40,557 nucleotides of DNA from Loktanella atrilutea (GCF_900128995.1 NZ_FQUE01000016.1:1-40557), one strand, 5' to 3'; shown: positions 31,592 through 39,882, numbered from the stretch's first letter. Program-made: numbers and translations. Notes: generated by a model not told the origin, from the sequence alone.

Positions 31592-32647
31592 ATTCTGCAC
31601 CCATTTTCTGCAAAATCCCAGAAATGCTGCTTCGGGATTGCGGGGCGTCTCAGGTAACCATTTTCGCCACTCCCGCTCCAAATAATAGACGTCATGGCCA
31701 GACACGAGCATACGTGCAGTCTCGTAGACATCCGGATCAAGTTGCGGCGCTGTCGCCTGTGGCAACACCAATTTGACGCTCTGCCTGTTCGAAAAAACGA
31801 CCATGTCATCCTGCTCGTCCAGTTCAATGGAATAGTCAGGCATATGGTCATGTGACCGGTCTTCTAGGACAATATTCATGACCAAACGTCGAAACTCTCG
31901 AAGCGTGGAGTTCGACCCGCATTTTTTCTGAAGTAGCAGCAGACTAACCCGCCATTGTTTCTGTGCACCACAGTGTTTGCGCGCAATTTCATAAATGCGC
32001 CGTTCCAGTGGCTTACGGAGGCGAAAGTAGTCTCGATGGAGGGTCAATACCTCCTTTGACTGGATAGCATTAAATACCCAATCAGATAGCTTAACCTCCA
32101 CTTCCTGCATCCGCCCATCACGTGTTTCACGCACGATCTCGGCACTTTCGATCAATCCAAAAGTTCTAAATACTTCCTGACCGCCCGTCACAATGTTTGT
32201 ACTGATCCGGGTTCCAGCAAGCCTTTCTAAGGCTGCCTTCAATTGAGCATATCCAGATCCAGCTGTGTTACGATTGGTCGCAACCAGCATATCGAATGCA
32301 CGGAAACGAACTGCTGGAGAGACCTTTTTACCATCGTTGATAGCAGTCATAAGTTGACTGATGCAGTAAATCAAAATGTCCCTGTCATGTACGGTTGCAA
32401 GTCCGTCTACTGAAGGCTTGATCGCAATCTTTATGCCATTGTGTTCATACTCACGGACACGAGTGTCCGGCTTGGTCGAAAGTGAAAAAATCGGATGCTC
32501 CATTGAAGCCATATCAGCTTTAGGAACCGCATCAAAAATATCGCAAACGAAAAAATCCCCTTGAGGGTGCCTGTCTGGTAAAAGAGGGGAGCGGTTGACC
32601 GCGCTCTCATCAGGCAAAACTGGATCCTTTCGTACTTTCACACACAC
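31574..32647 (-). CDS. repA: RPA-family plasmid replication initiator
   Basis: 357 residues of the replication initiator protein A (RPA) type found on alphaproteobacterial plasmids. Recognised phrases include LPDRHPQGDFFVCDIFDAVP, KADMASMEHPIFSLSTKPD, GLATVHDRDILIYCISQL and ALERLAGTRISTNI. A winged-helix DNA-binding region is expected around 90-260 (LRKPLERRIYEIARKHCG). The start is uncertain: the GTG at 32647 lies at the edge of the first iteron and gives a family-length N terminus; no ribosome site is evident. The iterons immediately upstream would let the protein control both replication and its own expression. It is convergent with the par operon, 2 bases apart. Confidence 0.88.
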   Translation of the reverse strand: MCVKVRKDPVLPDESAVNRSPLLPDRHPQGDFFVCDIFDAVPKADMASMEHPIFSLSTKPDTRVREYEHNGIKIAIKPSVDGLATVHDRDILIYCISQLMTAINDGKKVSPAVRFRAFDMLVATNRNTAGSGYAQLKAALERLAGTRISTNIVTGGQEVFRTFGLIESAEIVRETRDGRMQEVEVKLSDWVFNAIQSKEVLTLHRDYFRLRKPLERRIYEIARKHCGAQKQWRVSLLLLQKKCGSNSTLREFRRLVMNIVLEDRSHDHMPDYSIELDEQDDMVVFSNRQSVKLVLPQATAPQLDPDVYETARMLVSGHDVYYLEREWRKWLPETPRNPEAAFLGFCRKWVQNRKNTG

Positions 32648-32767
32648 TAAAGTTCAAAAAGCTCAAAGTCACCACGATTCGTACTTTCACACACACTGAG
32701 CAATCTTTCGTACTTTCACACACGGTTCTTCGTACTTTCACACACGTTCTTTCGTACTATTACACAC
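32629..32767 (+). repeat. Five iterons of the replication origin
   Basis: TTCGTACTTTCACACAC occurs exactly at 32629, 32678, 32707 and 32729, and with two changes (ACTATTACACAC) at 32751. The last four start 29, 22 and 22 bases apart; the 22-base pitch is about two helical turns. The first overlaps the rep start. These are the Rep-binding iterons of oriV. Confidence 0.9.
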
Positions 32768-32902
32768 GCATGCTCTAAAATATCTCAACAAAATCAAAAT
32801 TTTACACGCGATATTTTTTGCTTAACACAGAGTCTAACACCTATTTAACACCCTCTTCGTTTTAGCAGCCTGTGGATAAGTCTCTTCCCAACCCCGTTTC
32901 GC
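32768..32902. other. oriV: AT-rich segment and DnaA box
   Basis: Downstream of the iterons a strongly AT-rich stretch (about 32773-32850, repeated TTTAACAC-like runs) is followed by a perfect DnaA box, TTATCCACA on the minus strand at 32871-32879. Iterons, melting region and DnaA box together define a theta-type origin. Confidence 0.8.
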
Positions 32903-33451
32903 TCAACTTCGGTTAAAGAACGCGCAGACGTAGGAGCTTGCACTGGTTTCCGTCCAGGTCCCGCTGAGAACACCGCAGCCAGCCGGAAACTGCGCGATGA
33001 AGCGCGGCACCGTCAGCGTCATGACCATCGCAAAGACGCCGACAGCAAATGCCATCCAGGGAAGCTTTGCCTTGAAAGCATCAATACGCCGTTCGCGCTC
33101 CGCAAGGCTCTGACGGTCCCGGTCCCTATCGTCATCCTTCTGCTTCAGGACAGTTACCGTCTGCCGGGTCTGATGATCGAGATCACTGATTGTCCCTTTC
33201 AGGTCCGAGAGTGAAACTTCGATCAGCTTCAGAGCCACTTCACCAACGATCTGTCCGTAGAACTCCGGATCGGTCTGCCTTTGTGCCGCGAAGGCCGCCT
33301 GGCGGGCCTCCGTCGTGGTCTTGTTCAGCCGCTCCAGAGCATCCGTCTGGGCGTCCACGCGATCAGAAACTGAGGCCACGACGGTGCCGATCATATCCAG
33401 CGTTTCGCGCAGCTCGCCGTCAGAGAGGGCAGGGGAGGTCTGGTCTGTCAT
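32903..33451 (-). CDS. Coiled-coil membrane protein of the mobilisation region
   Basis: 182 residues from the ATG at 33451 (the open frame extends to 33520, but no better start is seen). Residues 15-60 and 70-120 are helical with coiled-coil character (DRVDAQTDALERLNKTTTEA; LKGTISDLDHQTRQTVTVLK; highly charged DDDRDRDRQSLAERERRID). One membrane helix follows at about 130-150 (LPWMAFAVGVFAMVMTLTV), then a short periplasmic tail with two cysteines. Its position just after traG suggests a role in mobilisation. It resembles, from memory, DUF6118-type proteins found beside traG in Rhodobacterales; that match needs a profile search. Confidence 0.65.
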   Translation of the reverse strand: MTDQTSPALSDGELRETLDMIGTVVASVSDRVDAQTDALERLNKTTTEARQAAFAAQRQTDPEFYGQIVGEVALKLIEVSLSDLKGTISDLDHQTRQTVTVLKQKDDDRDRDRQSLAERERRIDAFKAKLPWMAFAVGVFAMVMTLTVPRFIAQFPAGCGVLSGTWTETSASSYVCAFFNRS

Positions 33452-33488
33452 CAGGTGGGGTCTTTCGAAACGGGGAGGGTGAGTGCGG

Positions 33489-35333
33489 TCAAGCGGCTTG
33501 CGCCACAAAGAGCCCCGCAAACTCAGGATCAGCGTAGTACCGCAGTTTCTGCACCACCGCCGGCGGCTGGCCCTGGATGCGGAGAAGCTGCACGGTGGAC
33601 GGCATCTGCATGATCTCGTCTGGCGTCAGCAGATCACGGCCGGTGAGATTGTGCGACGTGGACGGGTCCTCGCCGAGCTTCATGCTCTGCGTCTGATACC
33701 CGGTGGTTGCCTGACCCATGGTCTGGCTCAGCCACTTCGCGGTCTCAAAATCGTTGACACCGAAGACCTGCTGCACCCCGGCGTTGGCGATGAAGGTATT
33801 GGCCCGGGCCCCGTAAAGATCCTTCAGCTGGCTCATATCCTGCAGGATGGGCCAGAGCTGCAGCCCGTACCCCGCCATCAGCCCCATCGCGCGCTCGACC
33901 GCCTCCAGACGCCCCAGCGCCGCAAACTCGTCCAACAGGAACAGGGTCGGGGCCGTAGGGGCTCTCCGGTCGCCTGTGGGGCCTTGTCGCGGCTGTGACG
34001 CCATGGCGGCACCGTAGGGGATGTTCTGCGCGTCAGCGACGCCCTCAGAGGCTGTCAAGGCCGCTGAGGGCTCTGTACGCGCCTGTAAGAGGGCAGGGGC
34101 TGTCCTGAAGTCCGTGCGGCCCCTTGCGGGGGTTGTGGAAGCCGCGGTGGTGCTTTGCGGTCCTGCGGCAGCCTCAGCGTCCCGTGCAATCTCCTGCAGG
34201 GCCTGTGTCACCAGCAGGCGCAGCCAGCGCGCATAGGCATCGAGGCGGTTCGGCGGCAGCACGAGGAAGACTGAAGCGATCCGCTGGCGCAGTTCCGCAA
34301 AATGGAAGTCGGACCGGGAGGTCACGCTGATAATCCGTGGGCTGTCGAGAAAGTGCGTGTGGCGCTGCGCCGTCGAAAGCACCGAAGCTGCTTCGCGGTC
34401 CGCCTTGCCGAGGTGCCGGTTGGCCGCCCGTGCGATCAGACCGCCGGCTGCCGTGCTCTCCTGCATCAGCTCCATCAGCTTCGTGAAGTTTTCTGCCGAC
34501 AGGGTCAGGTACTCCCGGACCGTGGCGAGACACCGGCGCTCCGCATCCTCATGGGCGACGCAGAACATGATCAGCCCGCCGATCAGGGCTTTGGCCTCTT
34601 CGTTCCAGTGCGAGTCCCCGCCCTGACCCGCCGCATCCATCACCAGTGCATCCGCCAGAGAGCTCGCGTCATCGCCGAGATCGAGGCTGTCAGCCGACAA
34701 CCGGTCGAGCGGGTTATAGGATGCCGACGCCATGCCCGTCGCCCCGAAGGGATCGAGGATGAACACATCGCCAAAGGTCCCGCGCGCCGCCCCCGCGATC
34801 CGTGCGTTCTCGCCCTTGGGGTCGATCACCAGCACGGAGCGCTCCACCAGCAGCAGGTTCGGCAGGACGCTGCTCACACCCTTGCCAGAGCGTGTCGGCG
34901 CGAAGGTCAGCAGGTGGGCCGGCCCGTCGTAGCGCAGCAGCCGGCCGGTATTCGGATTGCGCCCGACAATCAGGCCGGTGCTGCCCTCCATTCGCGCAAG
35001 ATCTTTTTTGTCGGCAAACCGTGCCGAGCCGTGACTATCGCCCCGGCCGCGCCGGAGGCGGGCGGCAATGCCGGTATATTCTGTCCAGAGCCAGATCGCG
35101 ACAGACCAGCATGCGACGTAAACAACGAGAGCACCGGCCCAGCCCAGAACTGTTGCCGGATCATCGAAGGCGTCCAGTCCCAGCACAGCGCCCCGAAATA
35201 TCCCGAGCGCAAACAGACCCGCCAGTGTCGCCAGCAGCAGGCCGACGACAAGGTAGACCAGCATGACGGGTGCCATCACAATCAGCATGACCACACGCGC
35301 CACAGACTGGACCGCACCGAGCAGACCCCTCAT
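33489..35333 (-). CDS. traG: VirD4/TraG-type coupling protein
   Basis: 614 residues. Two N-terminal membrane helices (about 12-48 and 62-84) are followed by a cytoplasmic ATPase with Walker A APTRSGKG (145-152) and Walker B TLFLLDEFAALGRLEAVERA. Conserved C-terminal phrases include LQLWPILQDMSQLKDLYG and QQVFGVNDFETAKWLSQTMG. Coupling proteins bring the relaxosome to a type IV secretion channel. An Ala/Thr/Pro-rich segment of about 70 residues before Walker B (AAGPQSTTAASTTPARGRTD...) looks like a flexible insertion. The start overlaps the traD-like stop by 4 bases (ATGA type), so the genes are coupled. No VirB genes are present; the channel must come from another replicon. Confidence 0.92.
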   Translation of the reverse strand: MRGLLGAVQSVARVVMLIVMAPVMLVYLVVGLLLATLAGLFALGIFRGAVLGLDAFDDPATVLGWAGALVVYVACWSVAIWLWTEYTGIAARLRRGRGDSHGSARFADKKDLARMEGSTGLIVGRNPNTGRLLRYDGPAHLLTFAPTRSGKGVSSVLPNLLLVERSVLVIDPKGENARIAGAARGTFGDVFILDPFGATGMASASYNPLDRLSADSLDLGDDASSLADALVMDAAGQGGDSHWNEEAKALIGGLIMFCVAHEDAERRCLATVREYLTLSAENFTKLMELMQESTAAGGLIARAANRHLGKADREAASVLSTAQRHTHFLDSPRIISVTSRSDFHFAELRQRIASVFLVLPPNRLDAYARWLRLLVTQALQEIARDAEAAAGPQSTTAASTTPARGRTDFRTAPALLQARTEPSAALTASEGVADAQNIPYGAAMASQPRQGPTGDRRAPTAPTLFLLDEFAALGRLEAVERAMGLMAGYGLQLWPILQDMSQLKDLYGARANTFIANAGVQQVFGVNDFETAKWLSQTMGQATTGYQTQSMKLGEDPSTSHNLTGRDLLTPDEIMQMPSTVQLLRIQGQPPAVVQKLRYYADPEFAGLFVAQAA

Positions 35334-35734
35334 TGCCCGTTCCGATCGGTGCCTGCGTCAGAGGACGATATGGCGGAGGTCCCGGACGGGGCAGAGGTGT
35401 CAACGGCCGCACGACCGCCATCATCTTCAGCAGCTGTTCCTGCGCCGCTCTGTGCGTCCGTATCGGTGGACGGGATCTGCGCAGTGGCCGGGTTTGCCCA
35501 GTCATCGAATGCTTTGCGATCGTTTGGACGTGGCAGGTTGCGGATCAGGCGGTCGATCATGGCGGCGGCGTTGCTGTCACGTCCGGCGAGATCGAGGAGG
35601 GCCCCGCCGAGGATGACCTTGCGCCGCGTATCCATCTTGCGTTCCTGGGTGGCTTCGCGGTTCTTCAGGGCCTGCAGTCTGGCTTTGGCCTGGGCGTAGC
35701 GCTGTTCTGCCCGCTGAAGTTCTGTCTCTGCCAT
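35330..35734 (-). CDS. traD: TraD-like mobilisation accessory protein
   Basis: 134 residues from the ATG at 35734, chosen because GGAG lies 8 bases before it (an ATG two codons earlier is closer to that GGAG than is usual). The N-terminal half is a coiled coil (ELQRAEQRYAQAKARLQALK) leading to the family signature RKMDTRRKVILGGALLDLAG. That matches the short TraD proteins next to traG in Ti-plasmid-like transfer regions. The C-terminal 50 residues are Ser/Thr/Asp/Ala-rich and disordered. It is divergent from mobA across the oriT region and probably belongs to the relaxosome. Confidence 0.8.
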   Translation of the reverse strand: MAETELQRAEQRYAQAKARLQALKNREATQERKMDTRRKVILGGALLDLAGRDSNAAAMIDRLIRNLPRPNDRKAFDDWANPATAQIPSTDTDAQSGAGTAAEDDGGRAAVDTSAPSGTSAISSSDAGTDRNGQ

Positions 35735-35823
35735 TGTCATGTCTCCGCTTTTCCGAATGCGCTGAATTGAATGTAGGATTGCCAGATCAACCGCTAGCGT
35801 TTACCCGTGGGCCTGTAAAGGAC

Positions 35824-35836
35824 AAGGGCGCACTTA
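35824..35836 (+). other. oriT nick core (MobQ/RSF1010-Ti type)
   Basis: AAGGGCGCACTTA, whose complement TAAGTGCGCCCTT matches the nick-region consensus shared by RSF1010-, pSC101- and Ti-type oriTs. The small inverted repeat TTTAC...GTAAA (35800-35820 region) lies directly beside it, as expected for relaxase recognition. Confidence 0.7.
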
Positions 35837-36332
35837 TGCAAACTCTCCGCCTCCCTGCGGTCGTGCTGCGAGATTTGCGTGCGATCTCCCCGGGGTTCCA
35901 CCCCGGCCGACGGCCAACCCCTTCGCAGCGTACCGCTGCAATATGGAAGGGCGCACAGCCCCTTCCAGACCATCCCAGACCAACTTCAGCAGTTGGATTG
36001 CTGTCCACCGCAGGGCGCGGTGGAATGAAAGGCCTGCCCGGCCTCTCAAACTCTCCAGTGCCAACCTCAGCGGTTGGATCGCGTCCCGCCGGGTCTTGCC
36101 CGCAGCCCGACCGTGGTCCCGCGGTGCGGGCCGGTCTGCTGCAGGCGGCGCCCCTGCGAAAACGGCCCGGCGCCGGACCTCACGGTGCCGGTGCCATGCC
36201 GCAGGTCTGCCGGTGGCAGACCGCCCGTGCGGTGGTCCGGAAACCCCCGCCTTGTGCGGTGCAGGTTCCTGATACCCCGCAGGGACAAGCGCGTCTCTCA
36301 GCGACCCTCCGGGCCGCTTCGGACACCTTACC

Positions 36333-36380
36333 GTCTGTCCGCCGGCCCCAGCGATGTGGGGCGCGGTCCGGCGGACAGAC
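36333..36380. repeat. 13-bp perfect inverted repeat before mobA
   Basis: GTCTGTCCGCCGG (36333-36345) and CCGGCGGACAGAC (36368-36380) around a 22-base centre that itself holds CCCC...GGGG. A strong cruciform or RNA hairpin is possible 93 bases upstream of the relaxase start. It may bind a relaxosome accessory protein or limit mobA expression. Confidence 0.55.
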
Positions 36381-36473
36381 GACGCGGCACCCCGGGATCC
36401 GGCACAGCACGGATTCCGGGGCGCCGATCGCGCTGCGGCATGTCCATCATCCGGCCGCGGCGGGGTAGGGCGC

Positions 36474-37685
36474 ATGGCGAGCTACCACCTTTCCGTGAAG
36501 ACGGTGAAGCGCAGCGCCGGGCGCTCCGCGACCGCGGCTGCGGCCTACCGTGCCGGTGAAAGCATCGCCTGCGAACGGGAGGGCCGCGTGCACGACTACA
36601 CCGCAAAGAGCGGCGTATTGGAGACCTTCATCCTTGCCCCTGAAGGCGCCCCGAACTGGGCCCAGGACCGGGCCGCGCTGTGGAACGCGGCCGAGGCCCG
36701 GGAGACCCGGAAGAACTCGGTCACCGCCCGCGAGTGGGAGGTGTCGTTGCCCTCTGAGATCAGCGACGCCGACCGCGTCGAGATCACCCGCGACTTCGCG
36801 CAGGCGCTCGTCGACCGCTACGGCATTGCCGTCGATGTCGCGATCCACGCGCCGCACCGCGAGGGGGATCAGCGCAATCATCACGCCCACATCCTGACTA
36901 GTACCCGGCGGCTGGAACCGGAGGGGTTCACTGACAAGACCCGCGTGCTTGATGCAGCCAAAACTGGGGGCGTCGAGATCGAGGAGATGCGCGGTGTCTG
37001 GGCCGGCTTGCAGAACGCGGCCCTGGAGCGGGCGGCGGTACTGGAACGCGTGGATCACCGCTCTTTGGAGACTCAACGTGAAGCGGCACTTGAGCGCGGC
37101 GATGCGCTGGAGGCCGAGGCGCTTGACCGGGATCCGGAGCTGAAGCTGGGGCCGGCGGCGAACGCGATCGAGCGGCGGGAGATGCGGGCGGCGGAGCGCG
37201 AGGGGCGCACGTATGAGCCGGTCACAGAGCGCGGGGCCGTGGTGTACGCAGCCCGGCAGGCGCGGACTGTGTACAACGACATGCGGGCCCGAGTGCTGGC
37301 GGCCCGCGAGACCTACGCGCTGGAGCGTGATGCCGGGCGGGACCGGGTCAGTTCGGGTTTGGCAGCGCTCAGGGCTGCAGCCGGGCGGCAGGGGCTGGGT
37401 GATGGGCATAGCTTAGTCGAGGGGGCTGAGAAGACGGCGGAGCCGTTGGCGCGGGGGTCGATCCGGGAGCGGCTGGCGGGGATCGTGGCCCGGGACGTGG
37501 GTGCGACAGAGCTCAAGGCGGATGTGGAGGATACGCGTCAGAGGCTGGTGTCAGCGCTGGGACGGGCCGTGCCGGTGAAGGGGACGGAAATCGAGCTGGA
37601 GGACGGAGACGAGCGCGACGGCAAGGAAAAGGTCAGGCAGCGTGAAGGACGCAGTCTGGGAGACGATACCGGATGGAGCATTTAA
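36474..37685 (+). CDS. mobA: MobQ-family relaxase (MobA/MobL)
   Basis: 403 residues from the ATG at 36474; the longer open frame upstream is GC-rich oriT DNA. The start MASYHLSVKTVKRSAGRSAT is the hallmark of MobA/MobL relaxases. The probable catalytic tyrosine is Y25 (AAAYRAGE). The metal-binding histidines lie in IHAPHREGDQRNHHAHIL (H136, H137, H139). After about residue 200 the protein is a long charged helical region with no helicase or primase domain. It cuts oriT at the core near 35830 and stays on the DNA 5' end during transfer. The C terminus ends without further domains, so length is at the short end for the family. Confidence 0.9.
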   Translation: MASYHLSVKTVKRSAGRSATAAAAYRAGESIACEREGRVHDYTAKSGVLETFILAPEGAPNWAQDRAALWNAAEARETRKNSVTAREWEVSLPSEISDADRVEITRDFAQALVDRYGIAVDVAIHAPHREGDQRNHHAHILTSTRRLEPEGFTDKTRVLDAAKTGGVEIEEMRGVWAGLQNAALERAAVLERVDHRSLETQREAALERGDALEAEALDRDPELKLGPAANAIERREMRAAEREGRTYEPVTERGAVVYAARQARTVYNDMRARVLAARETYALERDAGRDRVSSGLAALRAAAGRQGLGDGHSLVEGAEKTAEPLARGSIRERLAGIVARDVGATELKADVEDTRQRLVSALGRAVPVKGTEIELEDGDERDGKEKVRQREGRSLGDDTGWSI

Positions 37686-37887
37686 GGGGGCAAGTTAGAT
37701 ATCGAACTCGAACGCCAAGTTTATTGATGGGACTATTCATTGAGGAATGGTTGAGGTACCGGCATCGGCGGGGCTATGGATGGCTGAATGGGTATCGCTA
37801 GCTGCATGCCCATGTAAGGGCGCACGGCGCAAACGGTCGTCGTTTTCGCCTGTGACATAAACGTATGAGTTTTGGCCTTGATCGACA
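37686..37887. other. Intergenic after mobA, nothing recognised except a short repeat
   Basis: About 200 bases without a gene. The 19-bp sequence at 37859-37877 recurs with one change at 38904-38922 in the same orientation, bracketing the next two genes. Confidence 0.4.
37859..37877 (+). repeat. 19-bp direct repeat, left copy
   Basis: AAACGTATGAGTTTTGGCC; the right copy at 38904-38922 reads AAACATATGAGTTTTGGCC, one mismatch. The pair brackets two small envelope-protein genes and may mark an insertion. Confidence 0.5.
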
Positions 37888-38283
37888 TCAAGGCAAATCT
37901 GATAACGAGAAACTGTACTCACAATCGACGTAAGCAACCTTGCCAATTCCACTAAACCCCGAGCCGCTCTCAACATGCAGATGGGCGCAGAATGAGAGTG
38001 GTAACTGGGTTTCCAGATCGGTTCCTGGGATCGTGTACGGCAAAAGGCTTCCAACCTCTGGTGCTCCGCACCTCGGATTGTTGCTCCAGTATCCAAGCAC
38101 TGAACCAGGGCTTAGGCTGCTCGCGCGGATGAACCTACCGTCCGGAGCAGTATGGCAAACTAGGTAACTCGCTGTGCAGCCTCGGTCGGAGCCCTTTCGG
38201 CATTCCGCTCGCAAGGTGACCGTTTCTGAAGACCCAACTGTAGGCGACAAGACCAGTGCCGCCGCGAAAACTAAAGTGCGCAT
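37888..38283 (-). CDS. Small secreted cysteine-containing protein, unknown
   Basis: 131 residues from the ATG at 38283, with GAGGGGG about 6 bases upstream. Signal peptide MRTLVFAAALVLSPTVGSSE, so periplasmic or secreted. The mature protein has six cysteines (in AECRKG, RGCTAS, LVCHTA, PRCGAP, SFCAHL, VDCEYS), enough for three disulfides. I do not recognise a family. It follows the gene at 38295 by 11 bases in one operon. A role at the cell envelope, perhaps with its membrane-anchored neighbour, is possible. Confidence 0.6.
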   Translation of the reverse strand: MRTLVFAAALVLSPTVGSSETVTLRAECRKGSDRGCTASYLVCHTAPDGRFIRASSLSPGSVLGYWSNNPRCGAPEVGSLLPYTIPGTDLETQLPLSFCAHLHVESGSGFSGIGKVAYVDCEYSFSLSDLP

Positions 38284-38294
38284 CAAAATCCCCC

Positions 38295-38798
38295 TCAAGA
38301 ACAGACTTGAGAAATCGCATCTTGCACAATTATAAGCTGCGTCTCAAGTTGCCTGATTGCCGTTTCTATGTTGGAGCGAACATCTGTTTCAATTGCAGCG
38401 GCCACCCGCTCGGATTCTTCCTGAAGGCTGGCTTGAAGCTGCTGCAGCCTGCCTTGAAGTACTCCGCACTGTGGGGACTGCTTATTCTCTGGCAGAGACT
38501 CGCTTGCAATTATCTCCGTCTCAGCCTGGATTGTAGATAGGTTTTGAACGATTGAGATTACACTATCGCCGTCGCCGTACACCCGTTGAAGAATAGATAG
38601 TGCGGCGTTCCTTCGTTCTGCATCTTCGATGGAAAAGCTATCAATCAGAAGTTTCGCTTGCTCTCGGCGAATTTCTTCTTCGGTTGCCTCACGATTCAGA
38701 ATGCTTCCTGGGTGTTGCACGAGAAAGAAGACGGCAATCGCTAAGCCTGCGGTTACCAACGTCTTGAATATCTCATTGATCAGCTTCGCAAGTTCCAT
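38295..38798 (-). CDS. Membrane-anchored coiled-coil protein, unknown
   Basis: 167 residues with one N-terminal membrane helix (about residues 9-28, IFKTLVTAGLAIAVFFLVQH). A long helical body follows, with strong heptad character from residue 115 (LQGRLQQLQASLQEESERVA, then IETAIRQLETQLIIVQDAIS). Two cysteines (QCGV and the C-terminal QVCS) could pair. The orientation of the body is not certain. No known family is recognised. It is first in a two-gene operon with the secreted protein at 37888. Confidence 0.6.
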   Translation of the reverse strand: MELAKLINEIFKTLVTAGLAIAVFFLVQHPGSILNREATEEEIRREQAKLLIDSFSIEDAERRNAALSILQRVYGDGDSVISIVQNLSTIQAETEIIASESLPENKQSPQCGVLQGRLQQLQASLQEESERVAAAIETDVRSNIETAIRQLETQLIIVQDAISQVCS

Positions 38799-38903
38799 GG
38801 CGTTAGCATAACCGAACGTGGCCGCGCGGCTAGTCTTTCCTGTTTGACAAAAACACCTTGCCAGAACCTATTCGCCAAAAATGGTGGATTCCGCCGGTGT
38901 CAG

Positions 38904-38922
38904 AAACATATGAGTTTTGGCC
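38904..38922 (+). repeat. 19-bp direct repeat, right copy
   Basis: Same sequence as 37859-37877 except for one base. It lies in the noncoding segment between the coiled-coil protein gene and the LysR gene. Confidence 0.5.
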
Positions 38923-38936
38923 GCCAACCACCCCTA

Positions 38937-38972
38937 ACCGGACCTCCGCTGCGGCCAGTGGTAAGGTCCGGT
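38937..38972. repeat. 9-bp inverted repeat downstream of LysR gene
   Basis: ACCGGACCT and AGGTCCGGT around an 18-base centre, just after the 3' end of the minus-strand LysR gene (stop at 38995). It could form a hairpin terminating or stabilising that transcript. There is no T-run after it on the minus strand, so a Rho-independent terminator is not convincing. Confidence 0.35.
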
Positions 38973-38994
38973 GAGCGGACCTTCCGGCCATTCC

Positions 38995-39882
38995 TTACCA
39001 ATTTTGCAGCGTCCGGTCTTGTTTAAACTCCGTGGCGATCCACTCCACAACTCCAAGCACGTCCGGTTGTCTTACATGCTCTTGCGACCAAGAAACGAAG
39101 AGCTGTTCGGTAGGCGGTCCTGGGCTGACCCACACCTCTACAAGACGTTTCCGCAATACATCGTTTTCAATAATGTAGGTCGGAGCGATGGCGACGCCGT
39201 GCCCCTCTATTGCTGCGTCCAGAGCCAGCGCAGATCGGTCGAAATTCAGCAGCTTGTGTCGGACGCGGTGCCCGGCCCCCTCGATCAAACCTTCCCATGT
39301 GCGATGCGCGTCCTGAAGTAGCGGTAAGGTCAGCACTGTCTCCAATTCCATCGGCCAATTGGGTCTCGGGAAGTCTGGGCTGCATACAGCGACAAGGCGG
39401 ATATCGGTCAATCGCCGCGCATTGTGAAACGGCCTTGGATCGGATGCTTTGCCTGGCCAGATGGCAATCTCGTTGCGGGCCAGGTTGCGTGTCAATTGCT
39501 GAGTGTGAACCTCGGTCCTGAGCGAGATACGAGGAAATCGGGCGGAGAAGACCTCCATACGCGGCATCAGCCATTTCGCCGCTGTGGACGACCCAAGGTG
39601 AAGCGTGATCTGCTCTCCATCTCGCCCAAGGTCGGTGGCCATCGTTTCGAGCGTGGCGAGGGCCTTGTCGACGGCCTCCCGGCAGCGCACACCTTCGGGG
39701 GTCAGCGTGACGCCCCGCGCCTGGCGTTCCAGAAGGATTTTTCCGAGGTCGATTTCGAGCTGTTTGATCCTTTGGGAAATAGCGCCGCGCGTCAGGTTCA
39801 ACTCGTCCGCCGCGCGCTGAAGGTTGCAGTGTCGCGCCACGCAAGCGAACACCCGAAGGGAGTTGAGGTTCATTTGCTTCAT
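38995..39882 (-). CDS. LysR-family transcriptional regulator
   Basis: 295 residues. Residues 4-62 are the winged helix-turn-helix (NLNSLRVFACVARHCNLQRA, then LTRGAISQRIKQLEIDLGK). Residues 90-285 are the effector-binding domain (ITLHLGSSTAAKWLMPRMEV; IAIWPGKASDPRP; ALDAAIEGHGVAIAPTYII). It belongs to the GcvA-like branch by its general pattern. The start is 39882, or the ATG three codons later. It is divergent from the acetyltransferase gene at 40003 with 120 bases between, so that gene is its likely target. No clear dyad operator was found in the gap. Confidence 0.87.
   Translation of the reverse strand: MKQMNLNSLRVFACVARHCNLQRAADELNLTRGAISQRIKQLEIDLGKILLERQARGVTLTPEGVRCREAVDKALATLETMATDLGRDGEQITLHLGSSTAAKWLMPRMEVFSARFPRISLRTEVHTQQLTRNLARNEIAIWPGKASDPRPFHNARRLTDIRLVAVCSPDFPRPNWPMELETVLTLPLLQDAHRTWEGLIEGAGHRVRHKLLNFDRSALALDAAIEGHGVAIAPTYIIENDVLRKRLVEVWVSPGPPTEQLFVSWSQEHVRQPDVLGVVEWIATEFKQDRTLQNW

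Larger units (their letters stand above)
35741..36473. other. oriT region between divergent traD and mobA
   Basis: 733 bases without a supported gene; the open frames here are GC-rich shadows. It contains the nick core at 35824-35836, a hairpin at 36004-36024 (TCCACCGC, five bases, GCGGTGGA), two imperfect direct repeats (35980-36000 and 36061-36081, core CCAAC-TCAGC-GTTGGAT) and a 13-bp inverted repeat at 36333-36380. Position next to the relaxase and the nick core identify it as the origin of transfer. Confidence 0.7.

Noticed and set aside
34302-35699. 465-codon open frame antisense to traG and traD
   Set aside because: GC-rich shadow. The sense-strand genes have clear family motifs and coupled starts.
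36354-36473. N-terminal extension of the relaxase open frame
   Set aside because: The 40 extra codons overlap the 13-bp inverted repeat and have no ribosome site, while MASYHLSVK at 36474 is the typical relaxase N terminus.
36447-37409. 320-codon open frame antisense to mobA
   Set aside because: Shadow of the relaxase gene, which carries all MobQ hallmarks.
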